A stretch of DNA of 64,000 bases from the NCBI RefSeq assembly GCF_027912495.1, contig NZ_CP115463.1, positions 4,406,729 through 4,470,728 of the forward strand. The letters run 5' to 3'. Every line of letters begins with the position of its first letter. The stretch's first letter is position 1. Below the pieces are notes generated by a model. It did not search any database, was not told the origin of the DNA, and saw only the letters and a program-made list of their open reading frames with translations. Source of the DNA: Caulobacter sp. NIBR1757 (GTDB lineage: Bacteria; Pseudomonadota; Alphaproteobacteria; Caulobacterales; Caulobacteraceae). Positions 37,335 to 46,046 of this stretch are shown here, in pieces. Both the position numbers and the translations under genes were made by a program.

Positions 37335-38470
37335 GGCGACCGCTGGAGGGCGTTCGCGTCTTGACCCTGGAGCATTTCGGGGCCGGGCCCTACGCCACCC
37401 TGCTGATGGCCGAACTGGGGGCGGAGGTGATCAAGGTCGAGTCGCTCGAGCTGGGCGGCGACGCCTCGCGGCCGACCGGGCCCTATCTGCTGGGCGGGGA
37501 CGACAGCCAGTACTTCCAGACCTTCTCGCGCCACAAGAAGAGCGTCGGGCTGGACATCAAGGCCGACCGGGCGGCCTTCGTGCGGCTCGTGGCCTCGGCC
37601 GATGCGGTGGTCAACAACCTGCGCGGCGACCAGCCGGCCAGGCTGGGCCTGACCTATGAGGCTCTGAAGGGGATCAATCCGGCCATCGTCTGCGGCAGCC
37701 TGTCGGCCTATGGCCGAGGCAACAGCCGCGAGGCCTGGCCGGGCTACGACTATCCGATGCAGGCCGAGTGCGGCCTGATGAGCCTGACCGGTGAACCCGA
37801 TGGGCCGCCGGCGCGGATGGGGGTGTCGATCATCGACTTCATGTCGGGCTCGACCTTCGCTTTCGCCGTGGTCAGCGCCCTGCTGTCGGCGAAGACGACA
37901 GGAGTGGGCTGCGACGTCGATGTCAGCCTGTTCGACGTGGCCCTGCACCAGCTCAGCTATCCGGCCATCTGGGCGATGAACGAGAACCATCCGGCCACGC
38001 GGTTGCCGAACGGGGCGCATCCGTCCCTGGCCCCGGTGCAGCGGGTGAAGACGGCGGACGGCTATGGCCAGCTGATGTGCATGACCCAGAAATTCTGGCT
38101 GGAACTCTGCGCCCTGGCGGAGCGCGGCGACCTGGCCACCGACCCGAGGTTCGCGACCCTGGCCGACCGGCGGGTCAATCTCGCGGCGCTGACCGAGGCG
38201 ATTGACGCCCTGTTCCAGACCCGCACCAATGCCGAATGGATGGCCCTGCTGGGGGGCCGCGTGCCGTTCGGCCCGGTCAATGACGTGGCCCAGGCGCTGG
38301 ACAACCCCTTCGTGGCCGAGGTGGGCATGCGCGATGTGATCAAGCATCCGGACCGCCCACAGGGCCTCCACATGCTGGCCGCCCCGATCCGCATCGATGG
38401 GCAGCGCATGCCGGCGGTGCGCTCGCCGAAGCTGGGCGAGCATACGGACGAACTGCTGAGCGAGGGTTAG
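37331..38470 (+). CDS. CaiB/BaiF family CoA-transferase
   Basis: The 379-residue class III CoA-transferase begins RRPLEGVRVLTLEHFGAGPY, has the typical GAEVIKVESLELGGD, the catalytic-aspartate region YDYPMQAECGLMSLTG and SRHKKSVGLDIKADRA. These enzymes move CoA between organic acids; the substrate is not identifiable. The GTG start at 37331 overlaps trmO by four bases, so the genes are translationally coupled, though the functions are unrelated. Confidence 0.92.
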   Translation: MRRPLEGVRVLTLEHFGAGPYATLLMAELGAEVIKVESLELGGDASRPTGPYLLGGDDSQYFQTFSRHKKSVGLDIKADRAAFVRLVASADAVVNNLRGDQPARLGLTYEALKGINPAIVCGSLSAYGRGNSREAWPGYDYPMQAECGLMSLTGEPDGPPARMGVSIIDFMSGSTFAFAVVSALLSAKTTGVGCDVDVSLFDVALHQLSYPAIWAMNENHPATRLPNGAHPSLAPVQRVKTADGYGQLMCMTQKFWLELCALAERGDLATDPRFATLADRRVNLAALTEAIDALFQTRTNAEWMALLGGRVPFGPVNDVAQALDNPFVAEVGMRDVIKHPDRPQGLHMLAAPIRIDGQRMPAVRSPKLGEHTDELLSEG

Positions 38471-38482
38471 CGTTTCCAAACT

Positions 38483-38644
38483 CTCCCCCCGCAAAGCGGG
38501 AGGAGGACAGATTTCGAGCCTCAAGCGAGAAATCAGGAGGCGGGCCCCACCGGCGGATGGAGGTTCCTTCTGCGACAGGGAAGCCCCCCTCCTGCTTTGT
38601 CGCTCACGCTCCAAAGCGGTCCTCCCCCCGCGACGCGGGGGGAG
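38483..38644. repeat. 162-bp inverted pair of double-hairpin repeats
   Basis: The left half is CTCCCCCCGC/GCGGGAGGAG (38483-38505) followed by GATTTC/GAAATC (38510-38534) and an AGGAGGCGGG tail. The right half mirrors it with GCTTT/AAAGC (38594-38617) and CTCCCCCCGC/GCGGGGGGAG (38622-38644). Its h2 loop contains GTCGCTCACGCTCC, identical to that at 20231-20244, and the left loop GAGCCTCAAGCGAG resembles GAGCGCTGCAAGCGAG there. It lies between the CoA-transferase and fdhD. Confidence 0.8.
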
Positions 38645-38687
38645 AGTTTGAATTTGCGCCTGCGGCTTGCAGGCGTAACCTCCGATC

Positions 38688-39494
38688 ATGTCCCTGCTTC
38701 CCCCGACCACCGAGGTCCGGTCCGGCCGCCAGCGTCTCCATGCCGCCGGGACCGACCAGGCCATCGACCGCGCCCTCGCCGACGAGGCCCCGGTCGGCAT
38801 CCTCTATGACGGCCGGCCGCATGCGGTGCTGATGGCGACGCCGGCCGACGTCGAGGATCTGGCCGTCGGCTTCACCCTCAGCGAACGCATCGCCACCTTC
38901 GACCAGATCGCCGGCGTCTCCGTCGAGGTGGTCGCCGAAGGGGTGCAGGTCGATGTCCGTCTGACCGCCGGGGCCCGCGCGAGCAAGGCCCGGGCCCGGG
39001 CCCGGACCATGGAAGGCCGCTCGTCCTGCGGCCTTTGCGGGGTGCAGCGGCTGGCCGCCGCCGTACGGCCGCTGGAGGCCCTGGCGGACGGACCGACGAT
39101 CCCGGGGCGCGCCATCGCCGCCGCCTTCGAGTCGCTGGAGGGGCGGCAGGCGCTGGGCAGACTGACCCGCGCCGCCCATGCGGCGGCCCTGGCCACCGTG
39201 GACGGCACGCTGATTCTGGTCCGCGAGGACGTCGGGCGTCACAACGCGCTGGACAAGCTGGTCGGAGCCGCCGCCCGTGCAGGCGTGACCGGCCCGCTGT
39301 GCCTGGTCACCAGCCGCTGCAGCTACGAGATGGTCGAGAAGGCCGCCGTCGCCGGCTTCCCGATCCTGGCGGCGATCTCGGCCCCGACGGCGCTGGCCCT
39401 GCGCAAGGCCGAGGAGAGCAACCTGACCCTCATCGCCCTGGCCCGGGCCGACGGCTTTACGGTCTTCTCCGGCGGGGAGCGGATCGCGTCATGA
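38688..39494 (+). CDS. fdhD: Formate dehydrogenase accessory sulfurtransferase
   Basis: The 268-residue protein is FdhD, which passes sulfur to the molybdenum cofactor of formate-dehydrogenase-type enzymes. The catalytic cysteine motif is SSCGLCG, preceded by LAVGFTLSERI and followed by LVREDVGRHNALDKLVGAA and VTSRCSYEMVEKAA. It overlaps the molybdoenzyme gene by four bases (ATGA), which supports that enzyme as its target. Confidence 0.95.
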   Translation: MSLLPPTTEVRSGRQRLHAAGTDQAIDRALADEAPVGILYDGRPHAVLMATPADVEDLAVGFTLSERIATFDQIAGVSVEVVAEGVQVDVRLTAGARASKARARARTMEGRSSCGLCGVQRLAAAVRPLEALADGPTIPGRAIAAAFESLEGRQALGRLTRAAHAAALATVDGTLILVREDVGRHNALDKLVGAAARAGVTGPLCLVTSRCSYEMVEKAAVAGFPILAAISAPTALALRKAEESNLTLIALARADGFTVFSGGERIAS

Positions 39495-41749
39495 CGAAGG
39501 GGATCAAGGACTACACCCATCCTGCGGGCGGCTGGGACGCCCTGAAGGCCGTGGCCGGGGCGCTGACCGACCAGGATACCGTCGCCAAGGGCGGCCGGGC
39601 CCTGCTGGACGCCAACCAGCCGGACGGCTTCGACTGCCCCGGCTGCGCCTGGCCGGATCCGAAACACACCTCCTCCTTCGAGTTCTGCGAGAACGGAGCC
39701 AAGGCCGTCGCCTGGGAGACCACCAGCCACCGGGCCACGCCCGAGGTGGTCGGGGCCCATACCGTCGCCGAGCTCTGGACCTGGTCGGACCATGACCTGG
39801 AGAACCTCGGCCGGCTGACCGAGCCGCTGCGCTACGATCCGGCAACCGACCGGTTCCAGCGCGCTTCCTGGGACGAGGCGACGACCGCTATCGGGGCCGC
39901 TCTTCGCGCCCTGGAGAATCCGAACCAGTGCGAGTTCTACGCCTCCGGCCGCGCCTCCAACGAGGCGGCCTTCCTGTTCCAGACCTTCGGTCGGCGGTTC
40001 GGCACCAACAACTTCCCCGACTGCTCCAACATGTGCCACGAGCCGACCAGCGTCGGCCTGGCCGAGCAGCTGGGGCTGGGCAAGGGGTCGGTCAGTCTCG
40101 AGGACTTCGACCACGCCGACTGCATCCTCAGCTTCGGCCACAACCCCGGCACCAACCACCCGCGGATGATGACCACCCTGCGCGACGCCGCCCGGCGCGG
40201 CGCGGCCATTCTGGTGTTCAACCCGATGCGCGAGCGGGCGCTGGAGAAGTTCGCCTCACCGCAGGACCCGGTCGAGATGCTGACCCTGACCGGCACCGAC
40301 ATCGCCAGCCGCTACTACCAGCTGAAGGTGGGCGGCGATGTCGCCGTGCTGACCGGGCTGATGAAGCTGCTGATCGAGCGGGACGCGCTGGACCACGATT
40401 TCATCGCCCGGCACACCACCGGCTTCGAGGCCCTGGCCGCCCATGTCGCCGCCGCCGACTGGGCCTGGATCGAGGCCCGCTCCGGCCTTGCCCGCGCCGA
40501 CCTGGAAGAGGCGGCCGACATCTATCAGCGGTCGAAGGCCATCATCCTCTGCTACGGCATGGGCCTGACCCAGCATCGCTCGGCCTCCAGCCTGGTTCAG
40601 CAGCTGGTCAACCTGCTGCTGCTCGGCGGCCATATCGGCCGGCCAGGGGCGGGCATCTGTCCCCTTCGCGGCCATTCCAACGTCCAGGGCGACCGCACCG
40701 TCGGGATCACCGAGAAGCCCTCGCCCGCCCTGCTGGCGTCGATGCAGCGGGTGTTCGGCTTTGCCCAGCCCACCGCCCACGGCCACACCGTCGCCGAGGC
40801 CATCGAGGCCATGCGCGAGGGGACGGTGAAGGCGATGATTGCGCTGGGCGGCAACTTCGCCGTCGCCGCGCCCGATCCGACCCTGACATACCCGGCCCTC
40901 AAAAAACTGGACCTGACGGTCAACATCGCCACCAAGCTCAACCGCACCCATCTGCTGACCGGCAAGCAGGCCTGGGTGCTGCCCTGCCTGGGCCGCACCG
41001 AGATCGACGTCCAGTCCGGCGAGCGCCAGTCGGTGACCGTCGAGGACAGCATGTCGATGGTCCACGCCAGCCGCGGCATGCGGCAGCCGGCGTCGGAGCA
41101 CCTGCGCTCGGAGCCGTGGATCGTGGCGCGAATGGCGCTGGCCACCTTCGGCGAGGACCCTCACGTCGACTGGCTGAGCCTGGGGGCCGACTACGACCGG
41201 GTGCGCGAGCTGATCGAGCAGGTCTTCCCGGACCAGTTCGGCAACTACAACGACCGCATCCGCACCCCCGGCGGCTTTCGCCTGCCCGTGCCGACCAGCG
41301 AACGGGTGTGGACCACGCCGAGCGGCAAGGCGGCCTTCCTGCCCTATGTCGCCGACGACGCGGCTGTCGATGACCCGACCCGAGGCGATCCGGAGGTGCT
41401 GCTGCTGACCACCCTGCGCAGTCACGATCAGTATAACACCACCATCTACGGCCTGAACGACCGCTACCGGGGCGTGAAGGGCCGCCGCGACGTGGTCTTC
41501 GCCCATGCCGACGACCTGGCGGCGCGGGGGATTTCGGATGGCGACCGAATCGACCTCGCCTGCGCCTTCGACGGCGGGGTGGAGCGGACGCTGAAGGGCT
41601 TCACGGCCGTGGTGAAGGACATGCCGAGGGGCTGCCTGGCGGCCTACTACCCGGAGGCCAATCCCTTGCTGGCGCTGTCGGAACGCGACCGGCGGAGCGG
41701 GACGCCGGCCTACAAGTCGATGCCGGTGCGGATGACCAAGGCGCGATGA
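39491..41749 (+). CDS. YdeP-type molybdopterin oxidoreductase, formate-dehydrogenase-like
   Basis: The 752-residue protein is of the FdhF/YdeP family. The N-terminal iron-sulfur ligands are in FDCPGCAWPDPKHTSSFEFC. The bis-MGD-binding regions include ASGRASNEAAFLFQTFGRRFG, NNFPDCSNMCHEPTSVGL and the C-terminal MopB domain LTTLRSHDQYNTTIYGLNDRYRG. YdeP members are linked to acid or formate metabolism, but their substrate is unsettled. It is coupled to fdhD; the next gene, on the other strand, converges 12 bases past its stop. Confidence 0.92.
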   Translation: MTKGIKDYTHPAGGWDALKAVAGALTDQDTVAKGGRALLDANQPDGFDCPGCAWPDPKHTSSFEFCENGAKAVAWETTSHRATPEVVGAHTVAELWTWSDHDLENLGRLTEPLRYDPATDRFQRASWDEATTAIGAALRALENPNQCEFYASGRASNEAAFLFQTFGRRFGTNNFPDCSNMCHEPTSVGLAEQLGLGKGSVSLEDFDHADCILSFGHNPGTNHPRMMTTLRDAARRGAAILVFNPMRERALEKFASPQDPVEMLTLTGTDIASRYYQLKVGGDVAVLTGLMKLLIERDALDHDFIARHTTGFEALAAHVAAADWAWIEARSGLARADLEEAADIYQRSKAIILCYGMGLTQHRSASSLVQQLVNLLLLGGHIGRPGAGICPLRGHSNVQGDRTVGITEKPSPALLASMQRVFGFAQPTAHGHTVAEAIEAMREGTVKAMIALGGNFAVAAPDPTLTYPALKKLDLTVNIATKLNRTHLLTGKQAWVLPCLGRTEIDVQSGERQSVTVEDSMSMVHASRGMRQPASEHLRSEPWIVARMALATFGEDPHVDWLSLGADYDRVRELIEQVFPDQFGNYNDRIRTPGGFRLPVPTSERVWTTPSGKAAFLPYVADDAAVDDPTRGDPEVLLLTTLRSHDQYNTTIYGLNDRYRGVKGRRDVVFAHADDLAARGISDGDRIDLACAFDGGVERTLKGFTAVVKDMPRGCLAAYYPEANPLLALSERDRRSGTPAYKSMPVRMTKAR

Positions 41750-41761
41750 CCTCGGTGACCG

Positions 41762-42250
41762 CTACTGCGGCGGCGCTTTCGCCAGTTCCTCGGCCGAGAT
41801 GCCGCAGCCGGTCAGCACCAGGTCGCCGATCTTGACCTCGGCCTTGTAGGGATAGACCCGGTCGCTCATGCCGTCCGAGCAGGTCCCGGACGTCAGGGTG
41901 GCGACGACCGGCGGGGTGGCGCTCTCGGCGGTCCAGGTCGCCTTGCCGGAGCTGGCGGCCAGGACGGCGCCGGTGGCGGTGATGGCCGGCGCGTCCGGGC
42001 GGGTCAGGACCAGGGTCGTCCCCTTCACATCGAGGCGCCAGAAGGGCTCGGTCCCGATCAGGGCGAAGTCGGCCCGGAAGGGCGCGGCGGGATCGACCGA
42101 AGTTGTCGGCTGGGTCTCGCCCGGCGCCTGGGCGGCCGGGGGCGGCGCGTCGGCCGGCGGCACGGCCTCGCCGCCGCCGGGGGCCTCGGGGGAACAGGCG
42201 GCCAAGGCCAGAATGCTGACGGCCAGCAAGGCCATGCAAAAAGGACGCAT
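41762..42250 (-). CDS. Lipoprotein with a COG3650-like domain
   Basis: The 162-residue precursor has a lipobox (ALAACSPEAP), a low-complexity alanine-proline linker and a C-terminal domain with IGTEPFWRLDV, TSGTCSDGMSDRVYPYKAEV and LTGCGISAEEL. The EPFW and CSDGMSDR-YPY segments are typical of the COG3650 family of uncharacterised membrane-anchored proteins. Two cysteines in the mature domain may pair in the periplasm. It converges on the molybdoenzyme gene and is followed by the lower-GC island. Confidence 0.85.
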   Translation of the reverse strand: MRPFCMALLAVSILALAACSPEAPGGGEAVPPADAPPPAAQAPGETQPTTSVDPAAPFRADFALIGTEPFWRLDVKGTTLVLTRPDAPAITATGAVLAASSGKATWTAESATPPVVATLTSGTCSDGMSDRVYPYKAEVKIGDLVLTGCGISAEELAKAPPQ

Positions 42251-42308
42251 AGGCGGTCGTCTCCTTGGGGGCTTACCGGCTTCGCGAACAACGCTAGACT
42301 CATTCGCG

Positions 42309-43487
42309 ATGAGCGGAAATGCCCCCTATTCCTTCTACGAGTTCTTTGCTGGCGGGGGGATGGCTCGCCTTGGCTTGGGAACTCACTGGTCGTGCTCGTT
42401 CGCGAACGACTTCGACCCAGTTAAGTCATCGAGCTACCTGGCAAACTTCCCGGAATCGTCTGAGCACTTCAACCAAGGCGACGTTTGGAAAGTGAAGGCC
42501 CGCGACCTTCCCGGCCAAGCAGTTCTCGCTTGGGCATCATCCCCCTGTCAGGACTTCAGCTTGGCGGGGACCCGAGCCGGGCTTTCAGGAGGCCGGTCCA
42601 GCGCCTTCTTCGGCTTTTGGCGCCTGGTTCAAGAACTGAATGCCGAGGACCGCGCACCCGCCATCGTGGTTGTTGAGAACGTGGTCGGACTCCTGACCTC
42701 TCATGCTGGCGAGGATTTTGCCGCGCTCTGCCAATCGCTCTTCGAGGAGGGCTATTGGTTCGGCGCCGTCGAAATTGACGCCGGCCGTTTCTTGCCCCAG
42801 TCACGGCCCCGGGTTTTCGTGATTGCAAGCAAGAGCACCCCCCCAGAAACGCTGAGCCTAATTGAGCCTAAACCACCGCTGCACAGTCCTCGGATGGTGC
42901 TCGCATATGAAGGTCTGAGCGACGCGGCGAAACGACGATGGGTTTGGTGGAAGCTTCCCTATCCGCCCAGCCGCAATGTTGGCCTTGCCTCTATCCTGGA
43001 GCCTGACGATCAGGTCTCTTGGTTTGATCCAGGCCGCGCTGGCCGACTCCTTTCGATCCTTCACCCAAGACACAAGGCCAAGTTGGACGTCGCCCTGGAG
43101 CGCGATAGCCGAACCGTGGGAACGATCTTTCGGCGAATGCGGGTGGAGGCGGGAAGGAAAGTTCAAAGGGCGGAGCTGAACTTCAGTGGGTTCGCCGGCT
43201 GCCTGAGGGTTCCAAGGGGTGGCTCCTCTCAGCAGTTCTTAGTTGTCGTGGAAAATGGGACCGTAAAAATTCGCGGCCTTACAGCTCGAGAAGCATTCAA
43301 TCTCATGGGCTTGCCACCGGACTATCTCCTGCCGCGCAGCAGAACAGCGGCGCTTTCCATAGCGGGAGATGGGGTCGCGACTCCCGTTGTCCGATACTTG
43401 AGTGATAGCCTGCTGATTCCATTGGCTCAGAGGCACTCAAATTGCCTGGAAACAACGACAATAGTTGGCGCTCTCTCGATGAAATAG
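42309..43487 (+). CDS. DNA (cytosine-5) methyltransferase
   Basis: The 392-residue enzyme shows C5-methyltransferase motifs in order: motif I FYEFFAGGGMARLGLG, motif IV with the catalytic cysteine in SSPCQDFSLAGTRAGL, motif VI VVVENVVGLL, motif VIII QSRPRVFVIA, then IX/X elements TAREAFNLMGLPPDY and GDGVATPVVRYLS. The recognition sequence is not readable. The region has visibly lower GC and more A/T-ending codons than its neighbours, pointing to transfer. Its end overlaps the AlbA_2 gene by 46 bases. No endonuclease gene is next to it. Confidence 0.92.
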   Translation: MSGNAPYSFYEFFAGGGMARLGLGTHWSCSFANDFDPVKSSSYLANFPESSEHFNQGDVWKVKARDLPGQAVLAWASSPCQDFSLAGTRAGLSGGRSSAFFGFWRLVQELNAEDRAPAIVVVENVVGLLTSHAGEDFAALCQSLFEEGYWFGAVEIDAGRFLPQSRPRVFVIASKSTPPETLSLIEPKPPLHSPRMVLAYEGLSDAAKRRWVWWKLPYPPSRNVGLASILEPDDQVSWFDPGRAGRLLSILHPRHKAKLDVALERDSRTVGTIFRRMRVEAGRKVQRAELNFSGFAGCLRVPRGGSSQQFLVVVENGTVKIRGLTAREAFNLMGLPPDYLLPRSRTAALSIAGDGVATPVVRYLSDSLLIPLAQRHSNCLETTTIVGALSMK

Positions 43488-44257
43488 AGATCGCTTTGAT
43501 GAAGCGGATGAAGCTCCGAGGGCTTGCCCGGGACCACATCATGTCGTTCTTCATCCGCCCCGGTCGGATAATCTCATCTGCCGCGCCGTCAGAGGTTATG
43601 ACCAAGAGGCCCGACATTGAGGCCGCTACGCCGGAGGAGGTTGAGGCGTTCATAAACCGCCGGCTGAATGAGGCGAGCACCAGCGCGCCCTATCACGGCT
43701 TCGGCCCGACAAGCTCGGTGCGTGTAAGAGAGATTCTTCAAATCGCGAGGGACGGCCAGCAAGCCTTGCCGGGGTTCGAGGGGGTATTTGCGGAGTTCAA
43801 AAGCCAGCCTCCGAAGGACCAGGTCTCGAAGGCGAAAATAGCCAAGTCGATGGCAGCGTTCGCGAACCATCGAGGCGGCTACATCTTCATCGGCGTCGCA
43901 GATGACGGGGAGATCCTAGGTCTGCCGGACGACTGCCGGTTGGAGAAGATGTGGAATGAGATCGCGGATGTGACGACTCAAAAGTTCACGCCGTTCTTTC
44001 GGTGGGAGCGAGGCATTTTTGAAACTCAAGGAAAGACAATTGCCGTAGCGTATGTGTTCGAGTGCGAGCAGAAGCCGGTGATCTCATCGACTGAGTACAC
44101 CCGCGAAATCCCGCCAGGCACTATCTACTTTCGGTACAATCGAAGCAGCGAAGCCATCAAGCCAGGCGATCTGCTCGAAATGCTTCGCGCACGGGATCAG
44201 AAGGTGCGCGCCCTGAGTTTCGCCGAACCGACACCAGCAACCACCATCGAGGCGTAG
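43442..44257 (+). CDS. AlbA_2/Schlafen-type DNA-binding protein
   Basis: The 271-residue protein carries an AlbA_2 (Schlafen) domain in its second half: VFAEFKSQPPKDQ, SMAAFANHRGGYIFIGVADDG and DCRLEKMWNEIADV, with a C-terminal TIYFRYNRSSEAIKPGDL. The N-terminal 100 residues are a basic helical region I cannot assign. The start is uncertain: TTG 43442 lies eight bases after GAGG and overlaps the methyltransferase; ATG 43499 is an alternative. It shares the low GC of the methyltransferase, and the pair look like one acquired unit, plausibly defence-related. Confidence 0.75.
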   Translation: MPGNNDNSWRSLDEIEIALMKRMKLRGLARDHIMSFFIRPGRIISSAAPSEVMTKRPDIEAATPEEVEAFINRRLNEASTSAPYHGFGPTSSVRVREILQIARDGQQALPGFEGVFAEFKSQPPKDQVSKAKIAKSMAAFANHRGGYIFIGVADDGEILGLPDDCRLEKMWNEIADVTTQKFTPFFRWERGIFETQGKTIAVAYVFECEQKPVISSTEYTREIPPGTIYFRYNRSSEAIKPGDLLEMLRARDQKVRALSFAEPTPATTIEA

Positions 44258-44316
44258 CAGCGAGCAGACTTGGGCGAGCAGCTTAGGAGGACGGCCGTAT
44301 GATGCCCTGGCCGTGA

Positions 44317-44436
44317 CTACAACAAACAGGCAGCCTGCATGTTATTGGCGATGGCGTCTGCGTTCCCGTCGTGCGCTGGCTGGCGCAGGGATTGCTCGAA
44401 CCGCTGTTGAAGGACGCCGGCCGGGCGGCCGCCTGA
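44317..44436 (+). pseudogene. Broken C-terminal tail of a second C5 DNA methyltransferase
   Basis: Reading in the frame of 44338, the DNA encodes HVIGDGVCVPVVRWLAQGLL followed by EPLLKDAGRAAA and a stop at 44434-44436. This is motif X and the end of a Dcm-type methyltransferase, comparable to GDGVATPVVRYLSDSLLIPL of the intact gene. An in-frame stop lies just before it at 44314-44316, and YDALAV, typical of the preceding region, appears in another frame at 44298. It is a frameshifted 3' fragment, GC-rich like the host genome rather than like the island. Confidence 0.7.
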
Positions 44437-44515
44437 AAGCGGCGCCAGATCATCTGAGGTGGCGGAACCTCGCCCGCCTCCCTAGACTTGAACCATATCC
44501 ACAGGCGAGACCCTG

Positions 44516-45493
44516 ATGACCAAATCCTTCGACACCGCCCGCTATGCCCGCGCCGGGCGTGGCAAGATCTTCCCCTCGGTGCTCGACCTGATCGGCGACA
44601 CCCCCATCGTCGCCCTGCCCCGGTTGTCGGCCGAGCTCAAGCCCCGGGCCGAGGTCGTCGCCAAGCTGGAGTTCTTCAACCCGATGAACTCGGTCAAGGA
44701 CCGCATCGGGGTGTCGATGATCGAGCAGCTGGAGGCCGACGGCCTGCTCACCCCCGGCGCCACCATCGTCGAGCCGACCAGCGGCAATACGGGCATCGCC
44801 CTGGCCTTCGTCGCCGCCGCCAAGGGCTACAGGCTGATCCTGGTCATGCCCGAGAGCATGTCGATCGAGCGCCGCAAGATGCTGCTTCTGCTCGGCGCCA
44901 AGCTGGAGCTGACCCCGGCCGAGCGCGGCATGCGCGGGGCCGTGGCCCGGGCCACCGAGATCCTCGAGGAAATCCCCGGCGCGGTCATGCCCCAGCAGTT
45001 CGAGAACGCCGCCAACCCGGCCATCCACCGCATCTCGACCGCCGAGGAGATCTGGAGCGACACGGCCGGCCGCGTCGACGCCGTGGTCGCCGGCGTCGGC
45101 ACCGGCGGCACCATCACCGGCGTCGGCCAGGTCCTCAAGCCCCGCAAGCCGTCCCTGCGCATGGTGGCGGTCGAGCCCGAGAACAGCGCCGTGCTGTCCG
45201 GGGGCCAGCCCGGTCCGCACAAGATCCAGGGCATCGGGGCCGGCTTCGTGCCGGGCAACGTCGATCGTGGCGTCATCGACGACATCGTCCAGGTCAGCAA
45301 CGACGACGCCTTCGCCATGGCTCGCAAGGCCGCCGCCGTCGAGGGCCTGCCGGTCGGCATTTCCTCGGGCGCGGCTCTGGTCGCCGGGTTCGAACTGGCC
45401 AGTCGGCCCGAGTACGAAGGCAAGCTGATCGTGGTGATCATCCCCAGCTTCGCCGAGCGCTACCTGTCGACGGCGCTGTTCGACGGGCTGTGA
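44516..45493 (+). CDS. cysK: Cysteine synthase A
   Basis: The 325-residue PLP enzyme (O-acetylserine sulfhydrylase) makes cysteine from O-acetylserine and sulfide. The PLP lysine is in [11 protein letters not shown], the substrate loop is PTSGNTGIA, the phosphate-binding loop is [10 protein letters not shown] and the C-terminal serine site is [10 protein letters not shown]. The N-terminus [19 protein letters not shown] fits. It overlaps the vsr-like gene by four bases (GTGA), an odd pairing of metabolism and DNA repair. Confidence 0.96.
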   Translation: MTKSFDTARYARAGRGKIFPSVLDLIGDTPIVALPRLSAELKPRAEVVAKLEFFNPMNSVKDRIGVSMIEQLEADGLLTPGATIVEPTSGNTGIALAFVAAAKGYRLILVMPESMSIERRKMLLLLGAKLELTPAERGMRGAVARATEILEEIPGAVMPQQFENAANPAIHRISTAEEIWSDTAGRVDAVVAGVGTGGTITGVGQVLKPRKPSLRMVAVEPENSAVLSGGQPGPHKIQGIGAGFVPGNVDRGVIDDIVQVSNDDAFAMARKAAAVEGLPVGISSGAALVAGFELASRPEYEGKLIVVIIPSFAERYLSTALFDGL

Positions 45494-45897
45494 CCGACGT
45501 CTTCACGGCGGACAAGCGTTCGGCGGTCATGCGCCGGGTCAAGGGGCGCGACACCACGCCCGAGCTGAAGGTGCGGCGGCTGCTCACCGGCCTCGGCGCG
45601 CGATATCGGCTGCATCGGGGGGACCTGCCGGGGAAACCCGACATCGTCATGGCCGGGCGGCGGCTGGCGGTCTTCGTGCATGGCTGCTTCTGGCATGGCC
45701 ATGACTGCGCGCGGGGGGCGCGGGTGCCGAAGGCCAACCGTGACTACTGGCTTGGCAAGGTCGGGCGCAATCGGGATCGGGATGTCGCGGCCCGGGCGGC
45801 GCTGGAGGCGGCGGGCTGGCGGGTCGAGACGATCTGGGAATGTGAGATGAAGGATGAGGCGGTGTTGCGGGAGCGGCTGGAGCGGTTGCTCGCTTGA
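45490..45897 (+). CDS. vsr: Very short patch repair endonuclease (Vsr)
   Basis: The 135-residue nuclease has the Vsr signature. [20 protein letters not shown] leads into the catalytic D/H region ([28 protein letters not shown]), then [15 protein letters not shown] and WECEM. Vsr nicks next to T:G mismatches that arise by deamination of 5-methylcytosine, so it normally partners a C5 methyltransferase. The intact one is 2 kb upstream and a dead one closer still. GTG 45490 overlaps the cysK stop. Confidence 0.92.
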   Translation: MTDVFTADKRSAVMRRVKGRDTTPELKVRRLLTGLGARYRLHRGDLPGKPDIVMAGRRLAVFVHGCFWHGHDCARGARVPKANRDYWLGKVGRNRDRDVAARAALEAAGWRVETIWECEMKDEAVLRERLERLLA

Positions 45898-45907
45898 CCC
45901 TTAAACC

Positions 45908-46027
45908 TGTCATCCTCCGACGCCCGCAGGGCGATCGGGGGACCCAAAGCGGCTCTGGAAAGACTCCCGGCCCGTTTTCACGCGGACAGTTGGGTCCCCC
46001 GATCCGCTTCGCGGTCGGAGGATGACA
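45908..46027. repeat. GTCATCC-family palindromic element, copy 3
   Basis: TGTCATCCTCCGAC (left) and GTCGGAGGATGACA (right) are exact inverted ends, continuing on each side through a small hairpin to GGGGGACCCAA or its complement. The 120-bp element lies between the convergent vsr and kinase genes. Confidence 0.8.
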
Positions 46028-46046
46028 GTGTTTTTGTAGGGGGCTC

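Noticed and set aside
42309..44436. Prophage or integrative element
   Set aside because: The island is only two genes, with no integrase, attachment repeats or structural phage genes; the nearby tRNA at 7322 is far away.
44298..44436. Small intact gene after the AlbA_2 gene
   Set aside because: The frame has stops upstream and the sequence matches only the tail of a methyltransferase, so a pseudogene call is better.
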